The position numbers were made by a program, and so were the translations under genes. This document shows positions 17,736 to 26,187 of a stretch of 64,000 nucleotides of DNA, one piece after another. The first letter of the stretch is position 1; each line of letters starts with the position of its first letter. Below the pieces are notes generated by a model, which made no database searches, was not told the origin of the DNA, and saw only the letters and a list, made by a program, of their open reading frames with translations. The DNA comes from Constrictibacter sp. MBR-5 (lineage in GTDB: Bacteria > Pseudomonadota > Alphaproteobacteria > JAJUGE01), in assembly GCF_040549485.1 (NCBI RefSeq), contig NZ_JBEPTK010000016.1:26502-90501 (forward strand), read 5' to 3'.

Positions 17736-19097
17736 TCACGAGACGGCGGGTGGGCCGCAGGCGGCGGAGCGCTTCGCGGCTTCCTCACAGCTTCGTCGAG
17801 CCCGTTCACAGGTCGCCTGCGCTGCTTCATCGTCACCGAGTTCGTCAGCGATCCGGCAGATCTGGCCTGCATTGTCGCAAATGGCATCGGTCAGTGTCTG
17901 GATTTCGACACACACCTCAGCGGACGGCGGCATTGGCTCCGGAGGCTGAACTTGTGGTGTCGGAGCTGGCGTCTCGGGAACCCGCTCCTGGACCGGCTGC
18001 TGATCCTCTCCCTCAGATCCGGCAGCGTCCGTGTCCCAACGGCGCGTGACCACATCGCCCTTCGGGTGCACCCACCACTCATGCACCGAGTCACGTTGTG
18101 CCAGACGGTAGCCGCGGCTGATCAGCTTCCGTGGCGTCACCCAGTCTATTCCAGGTCCATAGTAGTAGTTCACAGGCTCGGCACGCTTCTTCTGCTCCGT
18201 CGTCGCCTTGAAGGTGCCGGCGAACTCGGTGCCGTACCGCGCCGCGATTGCCAGCACGATCAGCGTTCGCTCTGTGCCGTCGAGCATCGGCCAAGCCCGT
18301 AGCGCCTGATCCGGCCACTTGGCCAGTTCGTCAAGATCGAAGCCCTTCGGCTTATCTGTGCCGGACGTCTTCTTGAATTGCAGCACACCGTGCCCGGGGC
18401 CGGCGCCCGCCCTCGGACCATGCAGCAGATCCACGGCAGATCGACCATGAACCACCCTGGTGGCTACGGCGTCGGCATGTCGCTCCTGTGCGGCCTCGCT
18501 CCCGATGCTGTCGACGCCCCCACGTTGCTGCACGACGTGCGCGGCCTCGTGCGCGGCGAGATGCAGGCTCGGCGATTCACGGAAGACAATATGGCGACCG
18601 AACGTGAAGGCCTGCGCTTCCAGCGTCTCTGCGGCGAAGCCGGCGGTAGGGCCGAGGTGAGCTTGAACATCGCCGAGATCGTGCTCCGCCCCGAACGCAC
18701 TTTGGATCCTCTCCAAATACGGCAATGGCTGCGCCGAATGTGCGAAGACCTCCTGCACCGCCTGCCTATGCGAATGCGCCGTCCCTGGACTACACGAGGA
18801 ACACCGTCCGCCGCATGCGCAGGGACGGGGTGATCTCGGGCCGGGAGAGAGCGATCTTTTAACCGTTCCGGCAGGCTCAGTGAGCGAGGCGAGCACTGCC
18901 TGATTCCCGGTGGAACGCGGCGCTGGCCGAGCGAGGCTCCCCTCGCCGTTGGCGTGGTTGCCTGTTTCAGATGCGGTTACCGGGTGGCTGGTCTTGCTGG
19001 TCGTTTGCCTGCTCGCCAGACGCTCGGGCCGGGCCGGGACCAACGCACTGCCTGCTGCGTAGGACATGGCGACACCGTTGCCTAACTGCCGCTCCAT
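17736..19097 (-). CDS. DUF4157 protein with HEXXH motif (eCIS-associated type)
   Basis: The protein has 453 residues from the chosen ATG; ATG 19067 is also possible and longer frames run into repeat copy B. The N-terminal 90 residues are disordered and end in GNQAVLASL, a usual lead-in to DUF4157. CACGGRCSSC (about 92-101) could bind zinc. The DUF4157 core lies at about 120-200 (IQSAFGAEHDLGDVQAHLG, then HIVFRESPSLHLAAHEAAHV) with HEAAH at 183-187, a zinc-peptidase motif. The C-terminal part ends in a cysteine-rich helical segment (AICDNAGQICRIADELGD). DUF4157 is strongly linked to extracellular contractile injection systems as a cargo or processing domain, but no sheath, tube or baseplate genes are in this window. 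Its function is therefore open. Confidence 0.8.
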   Translation of the reverse strand: MERQLGNGVAMSYAAGSALVPARPERLASRQTTSKTSHPVTASETGNHANGEGSLARPAPRSTGNQAVLASLTEPAGTVKRSLSPGPRSPRPCACGGRCSSCSPGTAHSHRQAVQEVFAHSAQPLPYLERIQSAFGAEHDLGDVQAHLGPTAGFAAETLEAQAFTFGRHIVFRESPSLHLAAHEAAHVVQQRGGVDSIGSEAAQERHADAVATRVVHGRSAVDLLHGPRAGAGPGHGVLQFKKTSGTDKPKGFDLDELAKWPDQALRAWPMLDGTERTLIVLAIAARYGTEFAGTFKATTEQKKRAEPVNYYYGPGIDWVTPRKLISRGYRLAQRDSVHEWWVHPKGDVVTRRWDTDAAGSEGEDQQPVQERVPETPAPTPQVQPPEPMPPSAEVCVEIQTLTDAICDNAGQICRIADELGDDEAAQATCERARRSCEEAAKRSAACGPPAVS

Positions 19098-19138
19098 TGG
19101 AGAATGCTGCGCCTGTTCATGGCGCAACGTCAACGGCG

Positions 19139-19230
19139 CACCGCTGGCGGCGCATGCTGGAGACGGGTGTGCACGCGACCATCGGCGAGATCGCTGCGGC
19201 GGAGCGGATAAGGCCATGCTACGCCAGCAG
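19139..19230 (+). repeat. Dispersed repeat, copy B
   Basis: The sequence repeats copy A (CACCGCTGGCGGCGCATGCT, then GAGACGGG, GATCGGCGAGATCGC-like, GCGGAGCGGAT and TACGCCAGC) over about 90 bases with point differences. It is cut off outside the helix-turn-helix segment and interrupted by a stop. It abuts the 5' end of the DUF4157 gene on the opposite strand, so that gene's promoter may lie in or beyond it. Confidence 0.85.
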
Positions 19231-19682
19231 CACCAAATACGCCCACCCCGCCCCATGGGCCCTGTTGCAGGAAGCCGCTACCGCGAGCGATCACCTCAGC
19301 TGAGGCCGATCTTGCGGCATAATTGGTCGCGTGCCGGGCGAGCACTGCCGCGTTGCGCAGAATCGTCTTGTGACGACCGGAGGAGCATCCTGCCGCCGCT
19401 GCTAGGCTGACCAGAGGGACAGGGGTTATTGGGCTTCGTGCGCCCGTACGCCCTGCTCGTGCGTCCGTCTCTCCTGCTTCACCACCCGAAGGTCGTTCAT
19501 GCCGGAAGCCGCGCTGCCGTCTCGCTACGCCGCGCGGGATAACCGACCATCGTGTGACGGCCGTCGCATTTAACCCCCAAAGCGCGCCCAACTTATCCAG
19601 ACTATTCCGCGAAAAAGAGCGCATTCTTCACTCAGTCATCCTCTTCCGCCTAGTTATGGCGGTGCAATCCTAGAGACAGAAA
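19231..19682. other. About 450 bases between DUF4157 gene and receiver gene, nothing identified
   Basis: No frame gives a recognisable protein on either strand. The GC content falls towards 19550-19680 (for example CACTCAGTCATCC and CCTAGTTATGGCGG), as expected for the promoter region of the receiver gene at 19683, but I could not pick a credible -35/-10 pair. Confidence 0.4.
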
Positions 19683-20156
19683 ATGGCGCGAGCGGACAAG
19701 TCCGTAGGGCGGGATCGTTTGCAGGCGCCGTCGCTTCTCCAGTCTTCGATACTGATCGTCGAAGACAACGAGCTCCTAGCGCGCTTCGCCTCCGATGTCT
19801 TATCTTTTTCCGGATGCAAGACCTCGGTCGCATCGAGCGTTTGCGCGGCGTTCGAGGCGTTGGACCGGACCCCCTATGATGCGGTGGTGCTCGATCTTAC
19901 GCTGTCCGGCAGAAGCAGCTTGCCGGTTGCGGACGAACTGCTGCGACGTGGGATTGTATTCGTTATCACGAGCGGCCACGTCGGCTTGTCGTTGCAACCG
20001 CGCTACCGCAAGGCGCCGTACCTGACGAAGCCGTTTGCCGCATCGGATCTACTGCAAGCAGTAGAGCGCCTTCTGAGCGCCTCAGGCGACAGTCGGAGTG
20101 GGGGCCGCCGCCAATCCAGTAGGCGATGCAGGCGGCGTTGCAAAGGGACGCGCTGA
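19683..20156 (+). CDS. Single-domain response regulator receiver protein
   Basis: The protein has 157 residues. A receiver domain occupies about 20-135: ILIVEDNELLARF carries the acidic Asp/Glu pair, YDAVVLDLTLSGRS carries the phospho-acceptor Asp, FVITSGHVG the conserved Thr/Ser, and YLTKPF the Lys. There is no output domain; the C-terminal 25 residues are Arg/Ser-rich and probably disordered. Stand-alone receivers pass phosphate between histidine kinases or act on a protein partner. No kinase lies near. The ATG at 19683 fits the domain start well. Confidence 0.85.
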   Translation: MARADKSVGRDRLQAPSLLQSSILIVEDNELLARFASDVLSFSGCKTSVASSVCAAFEALDRTPYDAVVLDLTLSGRSSLPVADELLRRGIVFVITSGHVGLSLQPRYRKAPYLTKPFAASDLLQAVERLLSASGDSRSGGRRQSSRRCRRRCKGTR

Positions 20157-20246
20157 GCCGTTGGCGACTTCGTCCGCATTCATCTTTGCGCCCTACAGGG
20201 CGGGGTGGCACGGGTGGAGGCTGCTCAGCGTCACGGACGTCGACGT

Positions 20247-21083
20247 CTAGGGCTGGCTGAGCATTTCGAGGAGTGCAGCGTTGACGGTGTCGGCCGCCTC
20301 ATACGGGCTCCAGTGACCGGCCTCGGGAATTACGCGGAATTCGATGTCCCGTTGGAACTGCCGAAGACGCCGCTCGCGTTCGCGGACATCACCGGTCATC
20401 GCATCGCGCCCGCCCCAGATGCCGTAGAGGCGGCTCCGTACGCGAGGAAGTGCCCGCACGAGTATATCCGTCGACGGAATGGCGCCAGCCGTGATGCGGG
20501 CTTTCCGCGCGTTGCTCATTTGAAGTTCGACCGCCAGATCATCTGCCTTGGTCGGATCGGCGATCATCAGCGCTGCGAGGTTATGCCGATGCACTTCCGC
20601 CAGCTCTTGCGGGGTCATGTCTTTAGCGGGGCGCCGAAGATCCGGCAGTGCTCCCGGACGGCACCAGAATCCGCCGGGGCCGAGCAGGACCAGCTTCGGG
20701 ATCCTGCCTCCCTCCTGAGCCGCCAGATGCGCAGCGATGATCCCGCCGAACGAGAAGCCGGCAACGTGATAGGTCTGGCCCGCCGGTAGCAGCGACGCCA
20801 GTCCGCCGGCCAGCAGCGCCGCAAGGCTGTCGGGCGACCACGGTTCCGGTGGGAGATCGGAATCGCCATAGCCGCGCATGTCGGGTGCAAACACCCGAAA
20901 ACGCTCCGACAGCGGTCCAATGTTCCGGATCCAATGCGTCCACGACCCGAAGTCGCCATGGAGCAGGACGAGCGGGTCTCCGCGTTCCCAGATCCGCCAG
21001 ACCATCTGTCCGGTCGGCATGGAGGTCGTCCGCCTCTCGGCGACCAAGCCGGGATCGGAAATGGCCGCATGATTCCTTCGCAC
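20247..21083 (-). CDS. Alpha/beta hydrolase
   Basis: The protein has 278 residues with the whole alpha/beta-hydrolase fold: LVLLHGDFGSWTHW (oxyanion region), DMRGYGDSD, the nucleophile elbow GFSFGG, an acidic region GIWGGRDAM and the catalytic His in PEAGHWSPYE. The substrate is unknown; members are esterases, C-C hydrolases or haloperoxidase-like enzymes. I chose GTG 21083, which has AAAAGG about ten bases upstream and keeps the conserved ERRTTSMPTGQMVWRIW segment; ATG 21020 would remove half of it. Repeat copy C lies just upstream, so the gene may have been joined to new upstream DNA. Confidence 0.8.
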   Translation of the reverse strand: MRRNHAAISDPGLVAERRTTSMPTGQMVWRIWERGDPLVLLHGDFGSWTHWIRNIGPLSERFRVFAPDMRGYGDSDLPPEPWSPDSLAALLAGGLASLLPAGQTYHVAGFSFGGIIAAHLAAQEGGRIPKLVLLGPGGFWCRPGALPDLRRPAKDMTPQELAEVHRHNLAALMIADPTKADDLAVELQMSNARKARITAGAIPSTDILVRALPRVRSRLYGIWGGRDAMTGDVRERERRLRQFQRDIEFRVIPEAGHWSPYEAADTVNAALLEMLSQP

Positions 21084-21166
21084 GTGTACAACCCTTTTGA
21101 CTCCGGACCGATCTAGGTCGCCGCAAGAGCCAGATGCAGTCAACCCGACAGGCGCTGGCACGGGTG

Positions 21167-21195
21167 CACCGCTGGCGGCGCATGCTGGACGCGGG
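21167..21195 (+). repeat. Dispersed repeat, copy C
   Basis: This is the shortest copy: CACCGCTGGCGGCGCATGCT followed by GGACGCGGG, encoding HRWRRMLDAG. The bases just before it (CTGGCACGGGTG) also parallel copy A at the protein level (ALVKARA versus LARV). It lies between the hydrolase and HPP genes. Confidence 0.7.
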
Positions 21196-21203
21196 CGACC
21201 AGG

Positions 21204-21692
21204 TCACGGTCTCACGCGGAATCGCCTGGCCGCCTCGCCGAGGGCTGCGGTGAGAAGGACGCCCAGGAGGAGGATCGTCATGTCGCGGGGGGCCAGGCGG
21301 AAACCTCCCAAGGCGATCAGCAGGGCGGTCGCCGCGGCTGGCGGATGAGCAGCCTTGAGCGGCACCTGGATCGCGATGGTCAGCGCCATGGCGATGACCG
21401 AAGCCCAGACGCGCGGCCAAGTCAGGATGTCGTCGGACAGGACGGAGGACGCCGAGCCGGCTCCGGTCAGAAGGACGCCGGCCGCGGCGCCTGCGATCCC
21501 GGCGAAGTGGCCGGCGACGACGTTCCATGGCCGCGCCGAGGCGAGTTGGGGGGTGTGCACCTGGAGGAAGACCGTCGGCCCGAGGCTCGGGAACAGCCAC
21601 GGGAGTCCCACCCAAGCGCCCGTTACGCCCACCGTCGCCGTCAGGACTGCCGCCGTGACAGGGGCCCAGAGCCACTCCGGCATGCGAGTCAC
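21204..21692 (-). CDS. HPP-family integral membrane protein
   Basis: The protein has 162 residues and about four or five membrane helices. It carries the family signature region (LFPSLGPTVFLQVHTP and PLKAAHPPAAATALL, with the HPP triplet). HPP proteins are small membrane proteins; plant and cyanobacterial relatives have been connected to nitrite transport. Its ATG overlaps the stop of the upstream molybdoenzyme gene (ATGA), so the two are translated together. Together with the nitrate-reductase-like nature of that enzyme this supports a role in nitrate or nitrite handling, by inference. Confidence 0.85.
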   Translation of the reverse strand: MTRMPEWLWAPVTAAVLTATVGVTGAWVGLPWLFPSLGPTVFLQVHTPQLASARPWNVVAGHFAGIAGAAAGVLLTGAGSASSVLSDDILTWPRVWASVIAMALTIAIQVPLKAAHPPAAATALLIALGGFRLAPRDMTILLLGVLLTAALGEAARRFRVRP

Positions 21693-24592
21693 GATGGGAC
21701 CGTCAGCGCCTGCGGAGCCGCCCGCTTTATCCGGGTCAGCAGCCAGTTTCGCTGGCGCTGGTTCTGTGCATCTATCCGTTCCACGAGCGCGCGCATCTGC
21801 TCATCGCGCAGGCCCTTCGCCGCCTGATCCAGAACAACGAGCGACATGTGCGTCTCGTTCGCGATCAGCCAGCAGTCGTGCAGGTCGCGCACAAGGCCGA
21901 AGCCGCCCTTCTGCTGCTGCGGATCGAGCGCCTTGCCGAGCCGCTTCGGCTCTGCCTCCCGCGCATCGCCGTAGCGATGGATGATCGTCCTCAGTTCCTC
22001 GATCTCCTTACGCGACCACTGCGCCAGCAGGTGGCACTCGTTGCGGATGTCGGGTTCACGGGCGTGCGCTCGAGCAACCTTCTCGAGCGCGTCGGCGAGC
22101 GCTCTCTCACTGCCTTCGAGCAGGCCGAGATAATCGCTGACGTGGCGGCGGGCGGGGCGGATCATGTTTGCCGCCGCACTGGCGACTTGCCGCGCCCGGT
22201 GAGCGGCCTCCGAAAGCGTCGTCGGCGTCTCGTCCGGCTGACGAGTGCCGGGCGCGCCGATCGCCGTCATCTGGACCGCCGCGTATTTGAAGTGCGGCTG
22301 CTTGCTCACCGGGTCCCACTCGAACAGCGTCAGCTCGTTCGCGGCGCGCATCCGCTCTGGTTCATCCCAGTAGCCGTAGTGGAAGGGCAGGAAGATCCGC
22401 CCGCGCTCGATGTCGCCGCAGCGGACCTTGCCCTCCAGCCGGCCGCGGCGGGACCGCAACTCGGCCCAGCCACCGTCTTCGATACCGAGGGCCGCCGCGT
22501 CCTCGGCGTTCATCTGGATCGCGAGGTCGGGAGCCGCAGCGTTCAGACGTTCCGACCGGCCTGTCTTGGTCCGGGTATGGAAGTGATAGACCAGACGGCC
22601 CGTCGAGACCCAGAAGGGATATGTATCGTCCGGCGCCTCGTGCGGCGGCTGGTAGTCCGCGGCCTTCAGGAAAGCCCTCCCCTTCGGATCTGCCGCCTTG
22701 TATGCCGTGGGCTCCGTGAGACCGCCGGTTGCGAGGTCGTGCCCGAAGCTCTCACACGCCTCGAACGCCGTTTCGAACTGGTGGTGCTCGTAGAGGCGCT
22801 TCGTGCCTTCCGGGTTTTGCTCATTACACGGCCATGGGATGCCGGAGCAGCCGGTGAGCTTCGCGTAGGAGAGGCCGGTGTAGTCGCACAGACGCCCGCG
22901 CGTGCAGTCCTTCCACGCTTCGAATGCGCCTTCGGGGTCGTGCCATTTGACGAGCTGCGCGCCGTCCTTGTCGCGGAAGTCCATGCGCCGCGCGTAGTCG
23001 AGGAAGATGTCGAGATCTGAGCGCGCCTCGCCCGGCGGTTCTACGGCCTTGTGGCTTATATGAACCGTGCGGTCGACGTTGGTGAAAGTGCCGGTTTTCT
23101 CGCCCCAGCCGGCAGCGGGCAGGACGATGTCGGCGAGTTCGGTGGTCTCGGTCGGGAAGATGTCCTGCACGATCACGAACACGTTTGGACTCGACAGGAT
23201 CGAACGAACGCGCCCCAGGTCGGGAAACGAGACCGCCGGGTTCGTGGCCTGGATCCAGAGCATCCTGATGGAACCCTGCTCCGCGAGGTGGAAGATCTCG
23301 GCCGCGTGAGTCGGCGGCGCCCAGTGCGGGATCGAATCCACCTCCACGTTCCAGAGCTGCGCGAGTTCTTCGACGTGCTCGGGGTTGTCCCAGTTGCGGA
23401 AGGCCGGCAGGTCGCCGTCGGCGCCGCACTCGCGCGTATTCTGCGCTGTCGGCTGCCCGTTCATCTGGAGGATGCCGCAACCCGCCCGGCCGATCATGCC
23501 CCGGATCAGGTTGATGTTGTTCACCTGAACCGCGGCTGCAGTCGCCTGCATCGACTGATACACGCCCTGGAGCACCGTCGATACCAAACTCTTCGCTTCG
23601 CTCAGCAGCCTGCCGGCGTCGCGCAGCCGGACGGCGGGCACTCCCGACAGTTCCTCGACACGCTCGGGCGGATACCTCGAAACCGTCTCGCACAGCTTCC
23701 CGAAGTCGACCGTGTGCGCGGCGACAAATCCCTCGTCGACGCCTCCGCCTTCGATGATCAGGTTCAGCAGGCCGTTCAGGACGGCGACGTTCGTGCCCGG
23801 CTGTGGGGCGAGGTGGATGTCGGCTTCGGCGGCAGTGGGGGTGCGGCGGGTGTCGATCACGATCATCCGCGGCGGCTCCGGCCCGCTGCGCCGGTCCAGG
23901 ATCTTCATCCAGAGGACAGTGTCCGTCTCGGCCACATTGTGCCCGACGTGAAGGAGGCAGGCTGTCGTATCGATGTCCTCGTAGCTGCCGGGCTGCCCGT
24001 CCGACCCGAAGGTTTCCTTGAGTGCCGCTGCCGCTGTAGCGGTGCAGAGCCGGGTATTGCCGTCCATGTGCGGCGTGCCGAGGCCGGCCTTTACGATGAC
24101 TCCAAGCGTGTAATACTCCTCGAGCATAAGCTGGCCGGAGGTGTAGAAGCCGATGGAAGAGCCAGAGTATCGGTCGAGGAGATCGCGCGACTTCCGGACG
24201 ATCAGGTTCATCGCCTCGTCCCATTCCGCCTCCCGGAAGCCCGTTCCGTTCCGGATGAGCGGCTTGGTCAGGCGGTTGGGATGCTCCATGGCGCGCCAGC
24301 CATGCAGACCCTTGGGGCCCAGCCGTCCGCGGTTGACCCGGTCGACTTCTCGCCCCCGCACTCCCACGATCCGCCCGTTCCGCACGCCGATGTCGAGGGC
24401 GCAGCCGTTCGAGCAGAGCACGCAGGCCGACTGCACCCAATGCTCCGGCTCGGCGGTCAGAGCCTCGTCGACCCTGACCGGCCAGTTACCGTCCCCTTGG
24501 AAGCCGGTCCGGAGGCCCCAAACGTCGCTGATGCTGTCGCGGCTCTCGCGGATCGCTGACTCGCCGTTCCCGAACGCTCTCCTGCCGGCCAT
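21689..24592 (-). CDS. Molybdopterin oxidoreductase, nitrate-reductase-like
   Basis: The protein has 967 residues. The N-terminus has C-x2-C-x3-C (CVLCSNGC) for an Fe-S cluster, but the position of the usual fourth Cys reads GRLGPKG, so that ligand is missing. The molybdenum ligand Cys appears in NTRLCTATA, as in NapA/NasA-type nitrate reductases. The C-terminal molybdopterin-binding domain is at about 640-790 (STGRLVYHFHTRTKTGRSE). Residues about 800-967 are an added helical domain without cofactor motifs. No Tat signal is seen, suggesting a cytoplasmic enzyme. GGGAGA precedes the ATG by six bases. HPP follows by overlap. The substrate could be nitrate or another oxyanion; formate is also possible in this superfamily. 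Confidence 0.85.
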   Translation of the reverse strand: MAGRRAFGNGESAIRESRDSISDVWGLRTGFQGDGNWPVRVDEALTAEPEHWVQSACVLCSNGCALDIGVRNGRIVGVRGREVDRVNRGRLGPKGLHGWRAMEHPNRLTKPLIRNGTGFREAEWDEAMNLIVRKSRDLLDRYSGSSIGFYTSGQLMLEEYYTLGVIVKAGLGTPHMDGNTRLCTATAAAALKETFGSDGQPGSYEDIDTTACLLHVGHNVAETDTVLWMKILDRRSGPEPPRMIVIDTRRTPTAAEADIHLAPQPGTNVAVLNGLLNLIIEGGGVDEGFVAAHTVDFGKLCETVSRYPPERVEELSGVPAVRLRDAGRLLSEAKSLVSTVLQGVYQSMQATAAAVQVNNINLIRGMIGRAGCGILQMNGQPTAQNTRECGADGDLPAFRNWDNPEHVEELAQLWNVEVDSIPHWAPPTHAAEIFHLAEQGSIRMLWIQATNPAVSFPDLGRVRSILSSPNVFVIVQDIFPTETTELADIVLPAAGWGEKTGTFTNVDRTVHISHKAVEPPGEARSDLDIFLDYARRMDFRDKDGAQLVKWHDPEGAFEAWKDCTRGRLCDYTGLSYAKLTGCSGIPWPCNEQNPEGTKRLYEHHQFETAFEACESFGHDLATGGLTEPTAYKAADPKGRAFLKAADYQPPHEAPDDTYPFWVSTGRLVYHFHTRTKTGRSERLNAAAPDLAIQMNAEDAAALGIEDGGWAELRSRRGRLEGKVRCGDIERGRIFLPFHYGYWDEPERMRAANELTLFEWDPVSKQPHFKYAAVQMTAIGAPGTRQPDETPTTLSEAAHRARQVASAAANMIRPARRHVSDYLGLLEGSERALADALEKVARAHAREPDIRNECHLLAQWSRKEIEELRTIIHRYGDAREAEPKRLGKALDPQQQKGGFGLVRDLHDCWLIANETHMSLVVLDQAAKGLRDEQMRALVERIDAQNQRQRNWLLTRIKRAAPQALTVPS

Positions 24593-24745
24593 GCGGTTCT
24601 CCCGTGCGTGATTTGCTTCTCAACAAAGCTCGGCAGTTGCTGTTCCCGGTCAGCAGGGTTCCGGCTCACGCAGCGCTCACTCTGAAACGGCTTCCGAGCC
24701 GGCTTTCGCGCCTGAACTTTGCCGCCGTTGGCGCGTTCGCTCCGG

Positions 24746-25795
24746 ATGTCCCAGAGTGCAGACACCGGAGCGGATCGGTCGCAGTGGCAATGTGCGGAGC
24801 CCTCGTGGGCGCTGTTCCAGGACAACGAAGCCATTTGGCGAGCCGTCTTTGAGCAATGCGACGCGGCGAAGCACAGCATCGATCTGGAGCAGTACATTTT
24901 CGGAACGCGGGGGGTGGGCCGTCAGCTCCTCGATCTGCTCGCCCGCAAGGCGCGCGAGGGGGTCGCGGTCAGGCTCCTTGCCGACGGGCTCGGAAGTCGC
25001 GGCCTGCCTCGGAGCGACGGCGGGCGCGCGCTCACCCGCAGCGGGGGCGGCATCGCGATGTTCAACGGCGTCTCCGAGATTCTCTGCAGGCCGGTGGCGA
25101 GGGCGCACCGGATGCACCGGAAGACCCTGATATGCGATGGCTCCCACGTCATGGTGGGCGGATCCTGTTACGAAGACCGGATGTCGAACTGGCGCGACAC
25201 GATGATCCTGGTCGGCGGACCGCTCCCACCGGCGATAGCGTCGGCGTTCAACGGGGCTTGGCGGCATGCGACTCATCAAGCGGCCGAAGCCCTGCCGGCT
25301 CTCGACGAGGGCGCGTCGCCCGGGAGGGGCTGGTCGTTTGCTGTCAGCGGACCCTCGGCAGGGTCGCAGCGCGGTCTCAGCAAGATGTTGCCGGAGAAGA
25401 TCGCGCGGGCCGAGCGCTCGGTCTCGCTGACGACGCCTTACCTCATCCCCGACGGCCGTCTCTGGCGCGCGATGACCGCGGCTGCCGAGCGCGGCGTGAA
25501 GGTGCAGATCCTGATGCCCGCGCGGAGCGATCACAGGGTCCTCGATGTCGTGGGACGGCGCTTCGCTCATGCGCTCCAGCGCCGGGGCGTGGAGATGCGT
25601 GGCTACATGCGCGGCATGCTTCACGCCAAAGTCGCGCTCGTCGACGACGACTGGTCATCGATCAGCAGCTTCAATCTGGATCTGTTCAGCGCGAAGCTGA
25701 ATCTGGAAAGCGGCGTGTTCAGCACATCGCCGGCGCTCTATCAGGCCTTGACCGCCCAGATGGAAGCCGATCTGGCGTCTTCCGAACGCCTTTGA
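24746..25795 (+). CDS. Phospholipase D-type cardiolipin synthase
   Basis: The protein has 349 residues and two HKD motifs, HRKTLICDGSHVMVGG from His124 and HAKVALVDDDWSSISSFN from His293, each with H-x-K-x4-D. Family enzymes transfer phosphatidyl groups, mostly to make cardiolipin in the inner membrane. This version lacks the two N-terminal membrane helices of classical Cls and begins close to the catalytic domain (QDNEAIWRAVFEQCDAAKHS), like ClsB-type proteins. I chose ATG 24746; TTG 24719 would add nine residues. It is divergent from the molybdoenzyme gene, with about 150 bases between. Confidence 0.85.
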   Translation: MSQSADTGADRSQWQCAEPSWALFQDNEAIWRAVFEQCDAAKHSIDLEQYIFGTRGVGRQLLDLLARKAREGVAVRLLADGLGSRGLPRSDGGRALTRSGGGIAMFNGVSEILCRPVARAHRMHRKTLICDGSHVMVGGSCYEDRMSNWRDTMILVGGPLPPAIASAFNGAWRHATHQAAEALPALDEGASPGRGWSFAVSGPSAGSQRGLSKMLPEKIARAERSVSLTTPYLIPDGRLWRAMTAAAERGVKVQILMPARSDHRVLDVVGRRFAHALQRRGVEMRGYMRGMLHAKVALVDDDWSSISSFNLDLFSAKLNLESGVFSTSPALYQALTAQMEADLASSERL

Positions 25796-25805
25796 GCGAG
25801 CGAGG

Positions 25806-25826
25806 CCTTCCGCCGCTGCGGGAAGG
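25806..25826 (+). terminator. Hairpin after the cardiolipin synthase gene
   Basis: CCTTCCGC and GCGGGAAGG pair as eight base pairs with one bulged G around a CGCT loop, eleven bases after the stop. No T-run follows, so it is either a weak intrinsic terminator or an mRNA-stabilising stem. Confidence 0.35.
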
Positions 25827-26187
25827 TCGGCTGCATCGTGCTGCTCCTTTGGCCCTCCATCGCTCGCCATTCGCACGGCAATTACGGCAGCGACTGTGTC
25901 GTCCGGCGCGGATTGGCGCATCCGACGGAACCCTTTCTGCGTTGGCTCGGTTCGGGACGTGAGACGATAGCGATTGCTGGGGGCTGGTGTTGGCCATCCC
26001 GGTTTCGGGGGCTGGTAGAGCGCAGTCGCTTCACCTCCGGGGGCGTCTCTTGTCGGGAGAGGCCGGCAATGTCGCGGCGTTCCGATGGCTCCGCGGGCGG
26101 ACCCTGTCGGCGAACGCGCGTGTCAGGCGCCCGTCGGGCGCAGACGGCGCGATTGTTAGAGCTTTCAGGCTAGGTCGAGGGGCTGCG
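25827..26187. other. About 360 bases without a recognised gene
   Basis: No frame on either strand resembles a known protein. The last bases (GTCGAGGGGC at 26174-26183) act as the ribosome-binding site of the DUF389 gene. No promoter could be chosen with confidence. Confidence 0.4.

Noticed and set aside
19130..19624. 164-codon minus-strand frame upstream of the DUF4157 gene
   Set aside because: Part of it is antisense to repeat copy B and the rest is low-complexity; no start signal or similarity.
22824..24440. 538-codon open frame on the minus strand, offset from the molybdoenzyme, and a 502-codon plus-strand frame at 23051-24559
   Set aside because: Both are shadows of the GC-rich molybdoenzyme gene; their translations are Arg/Pro/His-rich and show no family features.
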